From Acidimicrobiaceae bacterium (GTDB lineage Bacteria; Actinomycetota; Acidimicrobiia; Acidimicrobiales; RAAP-2), in assembly GCA_003161575.1 (NCBI GenBank), contig PMOE01000006.1, forward strand, positions 26,368 through 68,648: a DNA stretch of 42,281 nt, in the 5' to 3' direction. Positions 1-8,057 of this stretch are shown here, one piece after another; position 1 is the stretch's first letter; every line of letters begins with the position of its first letter. Position numbers and translations under genes: made by a program. The notes beneath the pieces are model-generated. The model had not been told where the DNA came from. It worked only from the letters and a program-made list of their open reading frames with translations, and made no database searches.

Positions 1-62
1 TCGAGCACGGTCGGGTCCGCGAAGGACTTGAAACCCTTCATGCTGAGGGACTTCAGGAACAT
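1..62 (-). CDS. smc: Chromosome segregation ATPase SMC, N-terminal fragment (cut by window edge)
   Basis: Only the first 20 codons lie in the window. Translation of the minus strand from the ATG at 62 gives MFLKSLSMKGFKSFADPTVL, which matches the conserved beginning of bacterial SMC, just ahead of its Walker A region. SMC dimers with ScpA/ScpB organise and segregate the chromosome. A GGTAGGG element upstream can serve as ribosome binding site. The gene follows mutM by 53 bases, the rnc-mutM-smc order known from actinobacteria, which supports the call despite the short piece. Confidence 0.85.
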   Translation of the reverse strand, partial: MFLKSLSMKGFKSFADPTVL

Positions 63-115
63 CGGTGGACCCTACCAATCCGGACCAGGCCGATTCGCGC
101 CCACCGGTGGCGGCG

Positions 116-1012
116 TCAGATCTGGCAGTGCTCGCAGAAGAAGGTGGAACGGCCCCCGTGTCGCACCCGGACGATGGGGTTGCGACAGCGGCGGCAGGGC
201 TGGCCCTCTCGGTCGTAGACCTGGTGTTGGCCCTGGTAGTCCCCGATCGCCCCGAACAGGTCCTTGTACTGCTCGTCGGCCAGCGTCGACCCCCGGTGCT
301 TGATGGCATCGGCCAGGGTCTCGACCATGGCCCGGTAGAGCCGGCGCACCTCGGTGGCCGACAGGCTGTCGGCGGAGCGGTCGTAGCGCAGCCCGGCGGT
401 GAAGAGGATCTCGTCGGAGTAGAGGTTCCCGATCCCCGCCACGAACTGCTGGTCCATCAGGAGGGATTTCAGTCCCGCCCGGTGCTGATGGAGCATCACC
501 GCGAAACGGTCCCAACTCATCATGTCCTCGATCGGGTCGAATCCCAGGTGGGAGAGCTCATGGATCTGGCGCCGGATGGCCGCCCCGTCACTCATCGAAC
601 CCGCGCCAGAGGCCGCCGGCGCGCCGTCAACCTTGGGCTGGAGCACCGAGACAAACATCTCGCCGAAGGTCCGTGGATCGACATACCGCAGCTCGCCACC
701 CTGGGTAAAGGTGATCACCACGTGGGTGTGCTTGGGCTTTTGCTCTTTGACCGACTTCACCCGGAGCAACTGCCCGCTCATGCCGAGATGCACCACCAGG
801 GTGTCCCCGCTGTCGAGGGCCACGAGCAGGTATTTGCCCAGTCGTCCCACGCCCTTGATCGAGCGCCCCTCAAGCAGGGCCCGGAAGTGCTTGGCGCTTT
901 GGTGGCGGCGCACCGACCGGCCGTTGGCCACGGCGACCACCTTGATCTTGCGACCGGTGACCTCCTTGCCGAGATCCAGCCGCAAGGTCTCGACTTCGGG
1001 CAGCTCAGGCAT
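116..1012 (-). CDS. mutM: Formamidopyrimidine-DNA glycosylase (Fpg/MutM)
   Basis: This base-excision repair enzyme removes 8-oxoguanine and formamidopyrimidines and nicks the abasic site. The 298-residue protein begins MPELPEVE, so Pro2, the catalytic Schiff-base nucleophile after Met removal, and the adjacent Glu are present. A C-terminal zinc finger is complete: Cys273, Cys276, Cys293 and Cys296. Length is slightly above the usual 270-290. The ATG lies inside the end of rnc (8-base overlap, ATGCCTGA), so the two are translationally coupled; smc follows. Nothing seems broken. Confidence 0.97.
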   Translation of the reverse strand: MPELPEVETLRLDLGKEVTGRKIKVVAVANGRSVRRHQSAKHFRALLEGRSIKGVGRLGKYLLVALDSGDTLVVHLGMSGQLLRVKSVKEQKPKHTHVVITFTQGGELRYVDPRTFGEMFVSVLQPKVDGAPAASGAGSMSDGAAIRRQIHELSHLGFDPIEDMMSWDRFAVMLHQHRAGLKSLLMDQQFVAGIGNLYSDEILFTAGLRYDRSADSLSATEVRRLYRAMVETLADAIKHRGSTLADEQYKDLFGAIGDYQGQHQVYDREGQPCRRCRNPIVRVRHGGRSTFFCEHCQI

Positions 1013-1733
1013 CCTTCGTCCCCTCTTCGTCGGCCTCGGTCGAGGCCATCAACGCCTGCCACGCAATGCGGGCGGCGTCTTGTTCAGCGTCCTTCTTCGA
1101 GCTGCCCCGCCCCTGACCCCGAGCGACCTGGCCGACGTAGCACTCGGCCACGTAGTGGCGGTCGTGGTCGGGTCCCGAGCCGGCAATCACGTAGCGGGGC
1201 GTGCCCGCGCCTTGGCGGACCGTCAGCTCTTGGAGCCGGCTCTTGTGGTCGAAGTCGTCAGGCTCGGCCGCCGCCCGCTCCACCCGGTCGGTGAGCAGGG
1301 CCAGAACGAGGCGCTCGGCGGCGGCCCATTGGGCGTCGAGATAGACCGCCCCGATCACGGCCTCCACCGCGTCAGCGAGGATGGACGGCTTGGTCCGGCC
1401 CCCCGATGCCTCTTCCCCCCTTCCGAGCAACAAGACGTCGCCGATGCCGAGCTCCTGGGCGATCTCGGCGAGGACCCGGGCGTTGACGACGGCCGAGCGG
1501 ACCTTGGCCAGCTTCCCCTCGGGGAAGTCGGGGTAGGTGCGGTAGCTGTGCTCGGCCACGACCAGCCCGAGCACGGCGTCGCCCAGGAATTCCAGCCGTT
1601 CGTTGGACGGGGCGCCGTCTTGCTCCCCGCACCAGCTGCGGTGGGCGAGCGCCTGGCGCAAGAGGGACGGGTCGGTGAACTCGTGACCGAGACGCCGGGC
1701 CAGACGGTCCGCCCCCTGGTCGGGGTTGTCCAC
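1005..1733 (-). CDS. rnc: Ribonuclease III
   Basis: RNase III cuts double-stranded RNA in rRNA maturation and mRNA turnover. The signature NERLEFLGDAVLG is at about residues 44-56 and a second acidic helix (ILADAVEAVIGAVYLD) follows; the C-terminal third, from about residue 165, is a double-stranded RNA binding domain ending in the usual SSKKDAEQDAA helix. The frame is open further upstream to 1850, but that would overlap acpP by over 100 bases and add low-complexity residues. I chose the GTG at 1733, 10 bases past the acpP stop, giving 242 residues, normal for the family. It overlaps mutM by 8 bases. Confidence 0.95.
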   Translation of the reverse strand: MDNPDQGADRLARRLGHEFTDPSLLRQALAHRSWCGEQDGAPSNERLEFLGDAVLGLVVAEHSYRTYPDFPEGKLAKVRSAVVNARVLAEIAQELGIGDVLLLGRGEEASGGRTKPSILADAVEAVIGAVYLDAQWAAAERLVLALLTDRVERAAAEPDDFDHKSRLQELTVRQGAGTPRYVIAGSGPDHDRHYVAECYVGQVARGQGRGSSKKDAEQDAARIAWQALMASTEADEEGTKDA

Positions 1734-1743
1734 GGGAGCTGGG

Positions 1744-2040
1744 TCAACCCGCTCCGAGCTTGGCAACGACGTAGTCGACGGCATCTCGCACCGTGCGGAG
1801 GTCCTCGAGGTCCTCGTCGTCGATCCGAAAACCCACGCTGCGCTCGCCAAGCTCCTCTTCGAGCGCCTCGACCAGCTCGATCAGGGCGAGGGAGTCCGCG
1901 TCGAGATCCTCGGCGAACGAGGAGCCCTCGGTGATGGTGGCGGGATCCCGCTCCAAAATGTCGGCCAGCTGGTCCCGGATCAGCTCGAACACGCCCTGGC
2001 GGTCGAGGGGGCCTCGGTCGATGTGGGTCTCAGCGGGCAC
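1744..2040 (-). CDS. acpP: Acyl carrier protein
   Basis: ACP carries growing acyl chains on a 4'-phosphopantetheine arm in fatty acid synthesis. The 98-residue acidic protein has the attachment motif DADSLALIELV with the modified serine at Ser50. It is about 20 residues longer than the typical AcpP, with a short N-terminal extension. Translation starts at GTG 2040, six bases after an AGGAG site. It sits between plsX and rnc, an arrangement widely conserved in bacteria. A type II polyketide ACP is possible in principle, but the neighbours favour the housekeeping fatty acid role. Confidence 0.93.
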   Translation of the reverse strand: MPAETHIDRGPLDRQGVFELIRDQLADILERDPATITEGSSFAEDLDADSLALIELVEALEEELGERSVGFRIDDEDLEDLRTVRDAVDYVVAKLGAG

Positions 2041-2074
2041 ACTGGCTCCTGGGTAGCGGGTGTGGGATGCCCTA

Positions 2075-2118
2075 ATGTTACCGTTTCGGTCCCCACCGGC
2101 GGTGCGTGGGCAATTTTA
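2075..2118 (-). promoter_or_regulatory. Candidate promoter region for acpP-rnc-mutM
   Basis: The 179-base gap between plsX and acpP is clearly AT-richer than its surroundings around 2106-2180. On the minus strand it holds two -10-like hexamers, TAAAAT (2118-2113) and TAACAT (2080-2075). No convincing -35 was found at the right distance. Position argues for an internal promoter allowing acpP and downstream genes to be transcribed separately from plsX. Confidence 0.35.
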
Positions 2119-2219
2119 TGTCGATTCCGCAATCAGAAATGGCTTTTCGCCCGACTTCAACGAATATGCCCGTATCCACGCCCGATATCGCAGATACCGG
2201 CGACGGGACCGGACCGGCC

Positions 2220-3239
2220 CTATGCGGGGGCCACGGCCCGGGCCAGGTGCTCGACCAGACCCTTCGTGGCCAGGTCGTGGGCGACCTTGATGGCGTTGTA
2301 GATGGCCACCGACGAAGAGGAGCCGTGACTGATCACGCAGACCCCGTCGACCCCGAGCAGCATCGCCCCCCCGGTGTTCTCCGGGTCGAATTCGGCGGCG
2401 ATCGGCAGGAGGTGGGGCAACAGCACCTCGGCGGCCGCCGTGGTCTCCTCGTCGGTCGAAAAGACCGCGAACAAGGTCTCGAGGAGGAAGCGTAACGACC
2501 CTTCGAGCGCCTTGAGGGTGACGTTGCCCGTGAAGCCGTCGGTCACGACGACATCGGCCGCGCTCGGCAGGAGGTCCCGCCCTTCAAGGTTGCCCAAGAA
2601 GCGCACCCCGGTGTCTCCGGCGGCGAGCAGGGCATGGGTCTGTTTGACCAGCGGATTGCCCTTGGTGGGCTCCTCACCGATCGAGAGCAGGGCCACGCTC
2701 GGATCGGCGATGTCGTAGCGCTCCTTGGCGAAGGCCGCTCCCATCTGGGCGAACTGGACCAGCATGGCCGCCGAGCACTCGGCGTTGGCCCCGGCGTCGA
2801 CCAGGACGGCCGGGGCATGGCCGAGCCGGGGAAGCGGCGTGGCGATGCACGGGCGGATGACCCCGGGCAGGCGGCCCATCCGCAGCAGGGCCGACGCCAT
2901 GGTCGCCCCGGTGTTGCCGGCACTCACCATGGCCGACGCCTTGGCGTCACGGACCAGCTCGGCTGAGCGAACGAGCGACGAGTCCTTCTTGCGCCGAACC
3001 CCCTGGGCCGGGTCCTCGTGCATGGCGATCACCTCGGTGCAGGTCACGAGGTCCAGTCCGCCGGTCTCGCCCACCAGGTCGGACGGCCCGACGAGGACGA
3101 TCGGGATCCCGTTCTCCTCAGCAGCCCGCCGGGCGCCCGCCACGATCTCGCCCGGCGCCTTGTCGCCACCCATGGCGTCGACCGCGACGGGGAGCGTGGC
3201 CAGCGCGCCAGGTGCGGGGCGCGGACCCTTGGGGCTCAT
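2220..3239 (-). CDS. plsX: Phosphate acyltransferase PlsX
   Basis: PlsX converts acyl-ACP to acyl-phosphate, the donor for PlsY in phosphatidic acid synthesis, at the inner face of the membrane. The 339-residue protein has the family's N-terminal AVDAMGGDKAPG motif (residues 19-30), NTGATM and the C-terminal GVCVISHGSS region. The start is the ATG at 3239, four bases after the rpmF stop; an upstream open frame runs through rpmF in another frame and is not real. The rpmF-plsX-acpP grouping is classical. Confidence 0.96.
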   Translation of the reverse strand: MSPKGPRPAPGALATLPVAVDAMGGDKAPGEIVAGARRAAEENGIPIVLVGPSDLVGETGGLDLVTCTEVIAMHEDPAQGVRRKKDSSLVRSAELVRDAKASAMVSAGNTGATMASALLRMGRLPGVIRPCIATPLPRLGHAPAVLVDAGANAECSAAMLVQFAQMGAAFAKERYDIADPSVALLSIGEEPTKGNPLVKQTHALLAAGDTGVRFLGNLEGRDLLPSAADVVVTDGFTGNVTLKALEGSLRFLLETLFAVFSTDEETTAAAEVLLPHLLPIAAEFDPENTGGAMLLGVDGVCVISHGSSSSVAIYNAIKVAHDLATKGLVEHLARAVAPA

Positions 3240-3243
3240 TAGG

Positions 3244-3423
3244 TCAGTCGACCTCGACGGCCTGGCGCCCCTTGTACCACCCACAGTTCGGGCAGACCAC
3301 GTGGGGCACCTTGGCCTGCTGGCAGTGCGGGCACATGCTGCGGGCCGGTCGCCCGAGCCGCCAGTTGGCAGCCTGGCGGCTGCGGCCCTTGGCCTTTGAG
3401 GTCTTCTTCTTCGGGACAGCCAT
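3244..3423 (-). CDS. rpmF: 50S ribosomal protein L32
   Basis: A 59-codon gene read from the minus strand. It begins MAVPKKKTSKAKGRSRRQ-like (actual GRSRQAANWR) and has the L32 zinc ribbon CPHC and CPNC, Cys31/Cys34 and Cys44/Cys47. The ending YKGRQAVEVD is typical of L32. It lies between the DUF177 gene and plsX, which is its standard place. The zinc-containing (C+) form is present here. The plsX ATG begins four bases after its stop. Confidence 0.96.
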   Translation of the reverse strand: MAVPKKKTSKAKGRSRQAANWRLGRPARSMCPHCQQAKVPHVVCPNCGWYKGRQAVEVD

Positions 3424-3465
3424 GTCAGATCTCCAGGTCGGCGACGCCCCGGCGGCAAAGTTGAC

Positions 3466-4008
3466 CTAGGAGGTCGACCGGAGCACGTCGAGGCTAGCCC
3501 ACCGGGCATCCGTCGGCGTCACGCAGCCGCATTCTTCCTCGTTGCGGTCGGCTCCGCACACCGGGCACAACCCGGCACACCCCGGTCGGCACAGCGGGGC
3601 CAGGGGGAGCTCCAAGACGAGGGCGTCACGGGCCATCGGACGCAGATCGAGCTGGTCGGCGAAAATCGGGTAGGCCTCTTCGTCCTCGGGATCGCCGTGG
3701 TGGCCCTCAGGTTCGCAGAACCGCTCCGCCACGGTGACGACGAGCTCACCGCCGACCGGGGCTGTGCAGCGCCGGCAGATGCCCGACCACGGAGCCCGGA
3801 CGGTGCCGGTGACCATCACCCCACCGATGTAGGACTCCAAGATGACCTCGCAGGTGGCCTCGGCCCCGTCGGGCACGGTGGATTCGGCGACCGAGACCGG
3901 TGAGATGAGGCGGTCCGGATCGATCGGCGCCCGGCGCGCCTCGGACAGTCGGGTGCCGACGGCACGCCGGAGCTTGGCCACATGGACGACGAAGGGGTCG
4001 ACGGGCAT
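3466..4008 (-). CDS. YceD/DUF177 family metal-binding protein
   Basis: DUF177 (YceD) proteins are encoded beside rpmF in most bacteria; a role in 23S rRNA or ribosome biogenesis has been proposed for the family. The 180-residue product has CRRC at 78-81 and the typical C-terminal cluster LPLAPLCRPGCAGLCPVCG with Cys140, 144, 148 and 151, followed by CGC at 160-162, consistent with zinc binding. The ATG at 4008 is preceded by a strong AGGAGG site six bases away, which fixes the start; the longer open frame upstream is spurious. Confidence 0.9.
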   Translation of the reverse strand: MPVDPFVVHVAKLRRAVGTRLSEARRAPIDPDRLISPVSVAESTVPDGAEATCEVILESYIGGVMVTGTVRAPWSGICRRCTAPVGGELVVTVAERFCEPEGHHGDPEDEEAYPIFADQLDLRPMARDALVLELPLAPLCRPGCAGLCPVCGADRNEEECGCVTPTDARWASLDVLRSTS

Positions 4009-4045
4009 GGTGCGCCTCCTTGCTCGGTTGTCGGTGGGTGCCGGT

Positions 4046-4636
4046 CTAAGAGAGGTCCTGATCGAAGAACCCGTCCTCGGTCGAGCCTTCCTCGCCCCCC
4101 ATCGCGGCCGGCGCCGCTTCGGCGTCGCTTTGGGGGGGCGCGGTGGCTTGGAGCTTGGCCCGGCCGGCCTGGACGGTGCGCATCGTCCGGTCGAGCACGA
4201 TCTCCATGCCGGCCAGCTTCTGGTCGCAGTAGTCCTCTGCCTCATGGCGCATCCGGCGGGACTCCTCGTTGGCGTCGTCGAGGATGCGCTGGGCCACTTG
4301 GTTCGCCTGCCGGACGATCTCTGTGCGTGACACCATGCGTTCGGCCTGGACCCGTACCTCCTCCATCAGCGCCTCGGCCTCCCGGGCCCGTTCGGCCAGG
4401 AACTCCTCGCGTTCGCGAAGGAGCCAGCGGGCCTGGCGCAGCTCGTCGGGCAGCCGCTCGAGGGCATTGGTGATCAGCCCAAGCACCTCTTCTCGCGAGA
4501 TGAGGACCGAGGCGGACAAGGGCATGGCCTTGGCCCCGTTGACCACGTCGAGGGCCCGCCGCATCAGCCCCTCGGCATCGAGGTCTGCGGGTCCGTCGGA
4601 CCCGTCCACGCCGAGGTCCTCGAAGGCGTCGGTCAT
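4046..4636 (-). CDS. DivIVA/SepIVA-like coiled-coil protein
   Basis: A 196-residue acidic, almost entirely helical protein: after about 55 N-terminal residues comes a long coiled coil rich in Glu, Arg and Ala (roughly residues 60-165), then a disordered acidic tail. The position between coaD and the DUF177 gene equals that of mycobacterial SepIVA (Rv2927c), a septum and polar growth regulator of the DivIVA superfamily. I infer a cytoskeletal role in envelope growth. The start is ATG 4636, just after the coaD stop at 4641. No membrane segment is seen. Confidence 0.7.
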   Translation of the reverse strand: MTDAFEDLGVDGSDGPADLDAEGLMRRALDVVNGAKAMPLSASVLISREEVLGLITNALERLPDELRQARWLLREREEFLAERAREAEALMEEVRVQAERMVSRTEIVRQANQVAQRILDDANEESRRMRHEAEDYCDQKLAGMEIVLDRTMRTVQAGRAKLQATAPPQSDAEAAPAAMGGEEGSTEDGFFDQDLS

Positions 4637-4640
4637 CTCG

Positions 4641-5150
4641 TCATGCCGTTCCTTGCTGTTGATCGGCGCCCGGACCGTCGAACTTCTCCTCCAAGCGCTG
4701 GGCCACGACCTTGGGCACAAAAGCCGAAACGTCGCCGCCGTAACGGGCGACCTCGCGCAACAGCCTCGAGGCGATGAACGAATGGGTCGAGCTGGTCGGG
4801 ATGAAGATGGTGTCGACGCCGGAGAGCTGGCGGTTCATCTGGGCCATCTGCAATTCGTTCTCAAAGTCCGACACCGCCCGGAGCCCCTTGACGATGGCCG
4901 AGGCACCGACGTCTCGGGCCACGTTGACCACGAGGGTCGAAACCGACACGATGCGCACGCTCGGGAGGTGTTCGACCGATTCCTCCAACATCACTTTGCG
5001 CTCGGTCAAGCTGAACAGGGCTTCAGACTTCTGGGGGTTGCGCACCACGGCCACGACCACCTCGTCGAAAAGCCTGGTGGCCCGTTCGACCACCTCGAGA
5101 TGCCCGTTGTGGAACGGGTCAAACGAGCCGGGGATGAGCGCGATCTTCAC
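4641..5150 (-). CDS. coaD: Pantetheine-phosphate adenylyltransferase (PPAT)
   Basis: CoaD makes dephospho-CoA from 4'-phosphopantetheine and ATP, the fourth step of CoA synthesis. The 169-residue protein carries the nucleotidyltransferase motif GSFDPFHNGH (residues 8-17) and the second ATP-binding region with SSTHSFIASRLLREV. Translation starts at a GTG that overlaps the rsmD stop in a GTGA sequence. The pair rsmD-coaD is conserved across bacteria. Confidence 0.97.
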   Translation of the reverse strand: MKIALIPGSFDPFHNGHLEVVERATRLFDEVVVAVVRNPQKSEALFSLTERKVMLEESVEHLPSVRIVSVSTLVVNVARDVGASAIVKGLRAVSDFENELQMAQMNRQLSGVDTIFIPTSSTHSFIASRLLREVARYGGDVSAFVPKVVAQRLEEKFDGPGADQQQGTA

Positions 5151-5689
5151 GAGCGCGTCGACACATCGGAGAGGGCGGATGTCTGGCGGGCCACGGTCAC
5201 GAGCGTACCGCCGTAACGGCGCGTCCTAGTGACCACCCAAGCGGGCGGCACCTCGATCGGGGACGCCGACTCGAAGACGCCGACGTCGGCGGCAAGGGTG
5301 CTGAGCAACGTTGCCCACTCCGAGAAGGCGTAGGGCGGGTCGCACAGGGCGAGATCGACGCGAGGGGTCCGACCCAGCCACGCGGGGAGCTCGGCTCGAA
5401 CCACGTTGGCCGGTGCCTCGGCCAGCCCGACGGCGGCCAGGTTGGCCCGCACGACCTCGATCACAGCGGCGTCGTGGTCGACGAAGGTGACCGCGCTCGC
5501 CCCCCGAGACAGGGCCTCGGCCCCGAGGGCCCCACTCCCGCAGAACAGGTCGATCACCTGGAGATCCTCCACGCCGCCCATCGATCCGAGGATGTCGAAG
5601 ATGGCCTCACGGACCCGATCCGAGGTGGGCCGCACGCCGGCGGGGAGTCGCGCCGTCAGCCGCCGGCCGCGGCTCGAACCACCAATCAC
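5147..5689 (-). CDS. rsmD: 16S rRNA (guanine(966)-N(2))-methyltransferase RsmD
   Basis: RsmD methylates G966 of 16S rRNA using S-adenosylmethionine. The 180-residue protein opens VIGGSSRGRRL, the family hallmark, has the SAM-binding DLFCGSGALG (residues 47-56) and the catalytic DPPY (117-120). Of two close GTG codons, the one at 5689 has a GGAGA site six bases upstream, whereas the one at 5695 abuts it, so 5689 is preferred. It overlaps coaD by four bases. Confidence 0.94.
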   Translation of the reverse strand: MIGGSSRGRRLTARLPAGVRPTSDRVREAIFDILGSMGGVEDLQVIDLFCGSGALGAEALSRGASAVTFVDHDAAVIEVVRANLAAVGLAEAPANVVRAELPAWLGRTPRVDLALCDPPYAFSEWATLLSTLAADVGVFESASPIEVPPAWVVTRTRRYGGTLVTVARQTSALSDVSTRS

Positions 5690-5729
5690 CCGCACTCTCC
5701 CACGGTAGTGGTGCGCACCGCCCGGCCGG

Positions 5730-5749
5730 CGGCGCCCCGACGGGCGCCG
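5730..5749. other. Intergenic hairpin between recG and rsmD
   Basis: An 8-bp perfect GC stem (CGGCGCCC / GGGCGCCG) with loop CGAC lies in the 97-base gap between the recG stop and the rsmD start; a 10-base palindrome GGTGCGCACC sits beside it at 5710-5719. No T-run follows on either strand, so it may be a U-less terminator, an mRNA processing or stability element, or simple GC background. Confidence 0.4.
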
Positions 5750-5786
5750 GGTTCGGGTCCTCCCCACGGCCCGCCTCTTGCAGCAT

Positions 5787-8057
5787 TCAGCTTTTGAACA
5801 GAAAGGCCGCCTCGTCATCGTCGAGGAAGAGCCGGATCTCATCTTGCAAGACGGCGTGATCGGCCAGCAACGGGTCGTGCTCGGTGATCGACTCGGCGAC
5901 CCGGCGGGCCTCATCGAGCAGCGCACGGTCCCGTCGGAGCCGGGCGAGGCGCAGGTCGCTGCGCCCCTTCTGGCGGACCCCGAGGATCGTTCCTTCCCCG
6001 CGCAACTCGAGGTCCACCTCGGCCAGCTCGAACCCGTCGGTGGTGGCCTCGAGTGCCTCCAGCCTGGCGGGCGCGTCCCCCGCGGGCGCCTCGGCCAACA
6101 GATAGCACCAGCTCTGATCGGACCCCCGGCCGACCCGGCCCCGCAGCTGGTGGAGCTGGGCGATGCCGAATCGATCGGCGTTCTCCACCACCATCACCGT
6201 GGCTTCGGGGACGTCGACGCCCACCTCGATGACCGTCGTCGCCACGAGGACCTGTATCTCGCCGCGGCGGAAGGCGGCCATCGTGGCCTCCTTGTTCGCA
6301 GCTGGCATCTGCCCATGCAACAGACCCAGGGCCAGTCCGGGCAGGACCTCACTCGACAGCCGTTCGAACTCGTCGACCGCGGAGCGGGCGACCACCCGGT
6401 CCGAACCCTCGACCAGCGGACAGACCACGTAGGCCCGACGCCCCGCCGCCACCTCGGCACGCACCTTCTCCCAGGCGGCGAGCTCGTCGAGTGGTGCTCG
6501 GGCCCACAACGTCGTGATGGGCGTTCGTCCGGGCGGGAGCTCGTCGAGGGTGGTCATATCGAGGTCACCGAACACCACCATCGCGGCGGTGCGAGGGATC
6601 GGGGTGGCCGTCATCACCAAAAGATCGGGGTCCGCCCCTTCCCCGTCGTGCCCCGAGCGACCCTTCTCGCGCAACGCTGCTCGCTGTTCGACCCCGAAGC
6701 GGTGTTGTTCGTCGATGACCACGACACCGAGGGAGGCGAACGTCACGTCGTCGGTCAACAGGGCGTGGGTCCCCACGACAATGTCGATCTCACCGGCCGA
6801 CAAGCCCGCGTGCAGCTTGGCCCGCTGGCGGGCCGTGGTCCGGTTGGTCAGCAGGTTCACTCGCACCGGGCGCCGTCCTTCGAGGTGACCGGGGTCGGCC
6901 ACATCCAAGGACCCGAGCAGTCCCGACACCACGCTGAAGTGCTGTTCGGCCAGCACCTCGGTCGGCACCATCAGCGCCCCTTGATGGCCGCCTTGGACCG
7001 ACGCCAAGAGGCTGGCGACGGCGACGACGGTCTTGCCCGAGCCGACATCACCTTGGAGGAGACGGTGCATGGGCAACGGTCCGGCCAGGTCGGCGAAGAT
7101 CACGGCCAGGGCGCGTCGTTGGGCCCCGGTCAACTCGAAGGGAAGCCGCAAGAGGAATTCTCGGACCAAGGAGGTCTCGGTCTCGGCCGTCGAGCCCTGC
7201 CCGGCGTCGGCCGGACCTCTCACCGCGGTCACATCCAGTGGGGACACACTGTGGCGGACGGCCCGGGCATCGCGCTCGAGCGAGCGGCGCCGCAGCACCA
7301 AGGAGAGCTGGAGGCGGAAGAGTTCGTCGAAGACCAAGCGGCGCCGGGCCGGCGCGACCTCGGCCATGGTGTCGGGCAGGTGGATGCCCCATAGCGCGGT
7401 GGTCCGGTCAACCACGTCGAGCCGCTCGCGCCACTCGTCGTCCAAAGGGTCGGCGAAGGTCTTGGCCCGATCCAGCGCCTCGGCCACCCAGGTGCCGATC
7501 TCCCAGCTCGTGAGCCCGGCCTTGGCCGAGGCGGGATAGATCGGGATCACCCGCAGGGTGCGGCGCCGGTGCGCCGCGGACTCGTCGTCGACGCCGACAA
7601 TCACATCGACCGCCGGCATCACCATCTGGGGAGTGCCGCGGTACTCGGTGACCTTGCCGAAGAACAGGGCCTCGGTTCCTTTGGCCAGCTGCTTGGCCCG
7701 CCACGATTGATTGAAGAAGACGATCGTGAGGGTGCCGCCGCTCTCGTCGGACACTTCTAGGACCACGCGAGAGCGGCGGTTCCGACTCGGCGGCGCGTTG
7801 ACCCGACGCACCTCAGCCATGACGACCGCCTCGTCACCGACGGCCAAGTCGGCCAGCTCGGCGCGGTGGGTCCGGTCGAGGTGTCGACGCGGGTAGGTGG
7901 TCACCAGGTCGAGGACCGAGTCGACACCCCAGTCCGCCAGGGCGGCAGCCTTCTTGGGCGACAGGGTCTCGAGCACGCTGACCGGCAATTCCGAAAGGCT
8001 CCGCAGCGTGCGCCCCGGGGCGGGCGGGGACGGCCGGGCGCCGGCGGGGCGGGTCAC
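5787..8057 (-). CDS. recG: ATP-dependent DNA helicase RecG
   Basis: RecG remodels stalled replication forks and Holliday junctions. The 756-residue protein shows the N-terminal wedge (OB) domain with the loop EYRGTPQMVMP, then a superfamily 2 helicase core: Walker A GDVGSGKT at about 336-343, DEQH box at about 449-452, TATPIPRT, and the C-terminal QLRGRVGRG. I start it at the GTG at 8057, overlapping the stop of the upstream DAK2 gene in GTGA; the open frame extends 28 more codons upstream, into that gene. There is no strong ribosome binding site, consistent with reinitiation. Confidence 0.95.
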   Translation of the reverse strand: MTRPAGARPSPPAPGRTLRSLSELPVSVLETLSPKKAAALADWGVDSVLDLVTTYPRRHLDRTHRAELADLAVGDEAVVMAEVRRVNAPPSRNRRSRVVLEVSDESGGTLTIVFFNQSWRAKQLAKGTEALFFGKVTEYRGTPQMVMPAVDVIVGVDDESAAHRRRTLRVIPIYPASAKAGLTSWEIGTWVAEALDRAKTFADPLDDEWRERLDVVDRTTALWGIHLPDTMAEVAPARRRLVFDELFRLQLSLVLRRRSLERDARAVRHSVSPLDVTAVRGPADAGQGSTAETETSLVREFLLRLPFELTGAQRRALAVIFADLAGPLPMHRLLQGDVGSGKTVVAVASLLASVQGGHQGALMVPTEVLAEQHFSVVSGLLGSLDVADPGHLEGRRPVRVNLLTNRTTARQRAKLHAGLSAGEIDIVVGTHALLTDDVTFASLGVVVIDEQHRFGVEQRAALREKGRSGHDGEGADPDLLVMTATPIPRTAAMVVFGDLDMTTLDELPPGRTPITTLWARAPLDELAAWEKVRAEVAAGRRAYVVCPLVEGSDRVVARSAVDEFERLSSEVLPGLALGLLHGQMPAANKEATMAAFRRGEIQVLVATTVIEVGVDVPEATVMVVENADRFGIAQLHQLRGRVGRGSDQSWCYLLAEAPAGDAPARLEALEATTDGFELAEVDLELRGEGTILGVRQKGRSDLRLARLRRDRALLDEARRVAESITEHDPLLADHAVLQDEIRLFLDDDEAAFLFKS

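Noticed and set aside
1734..1850. Upstream extension of rnc giving a 281-residue protein
   Set aside because: It would overlap acpP by more than 100 bases, and RNase III homology begins after the GTG at 1733.
5778..7394. 538-codon plus-strand open frame opposite recG
   Set aside because: recG is unmistakable on the minus strand; the antisense product is low-complexity Gly/Arg/His-rich sequence caused by codon bias.
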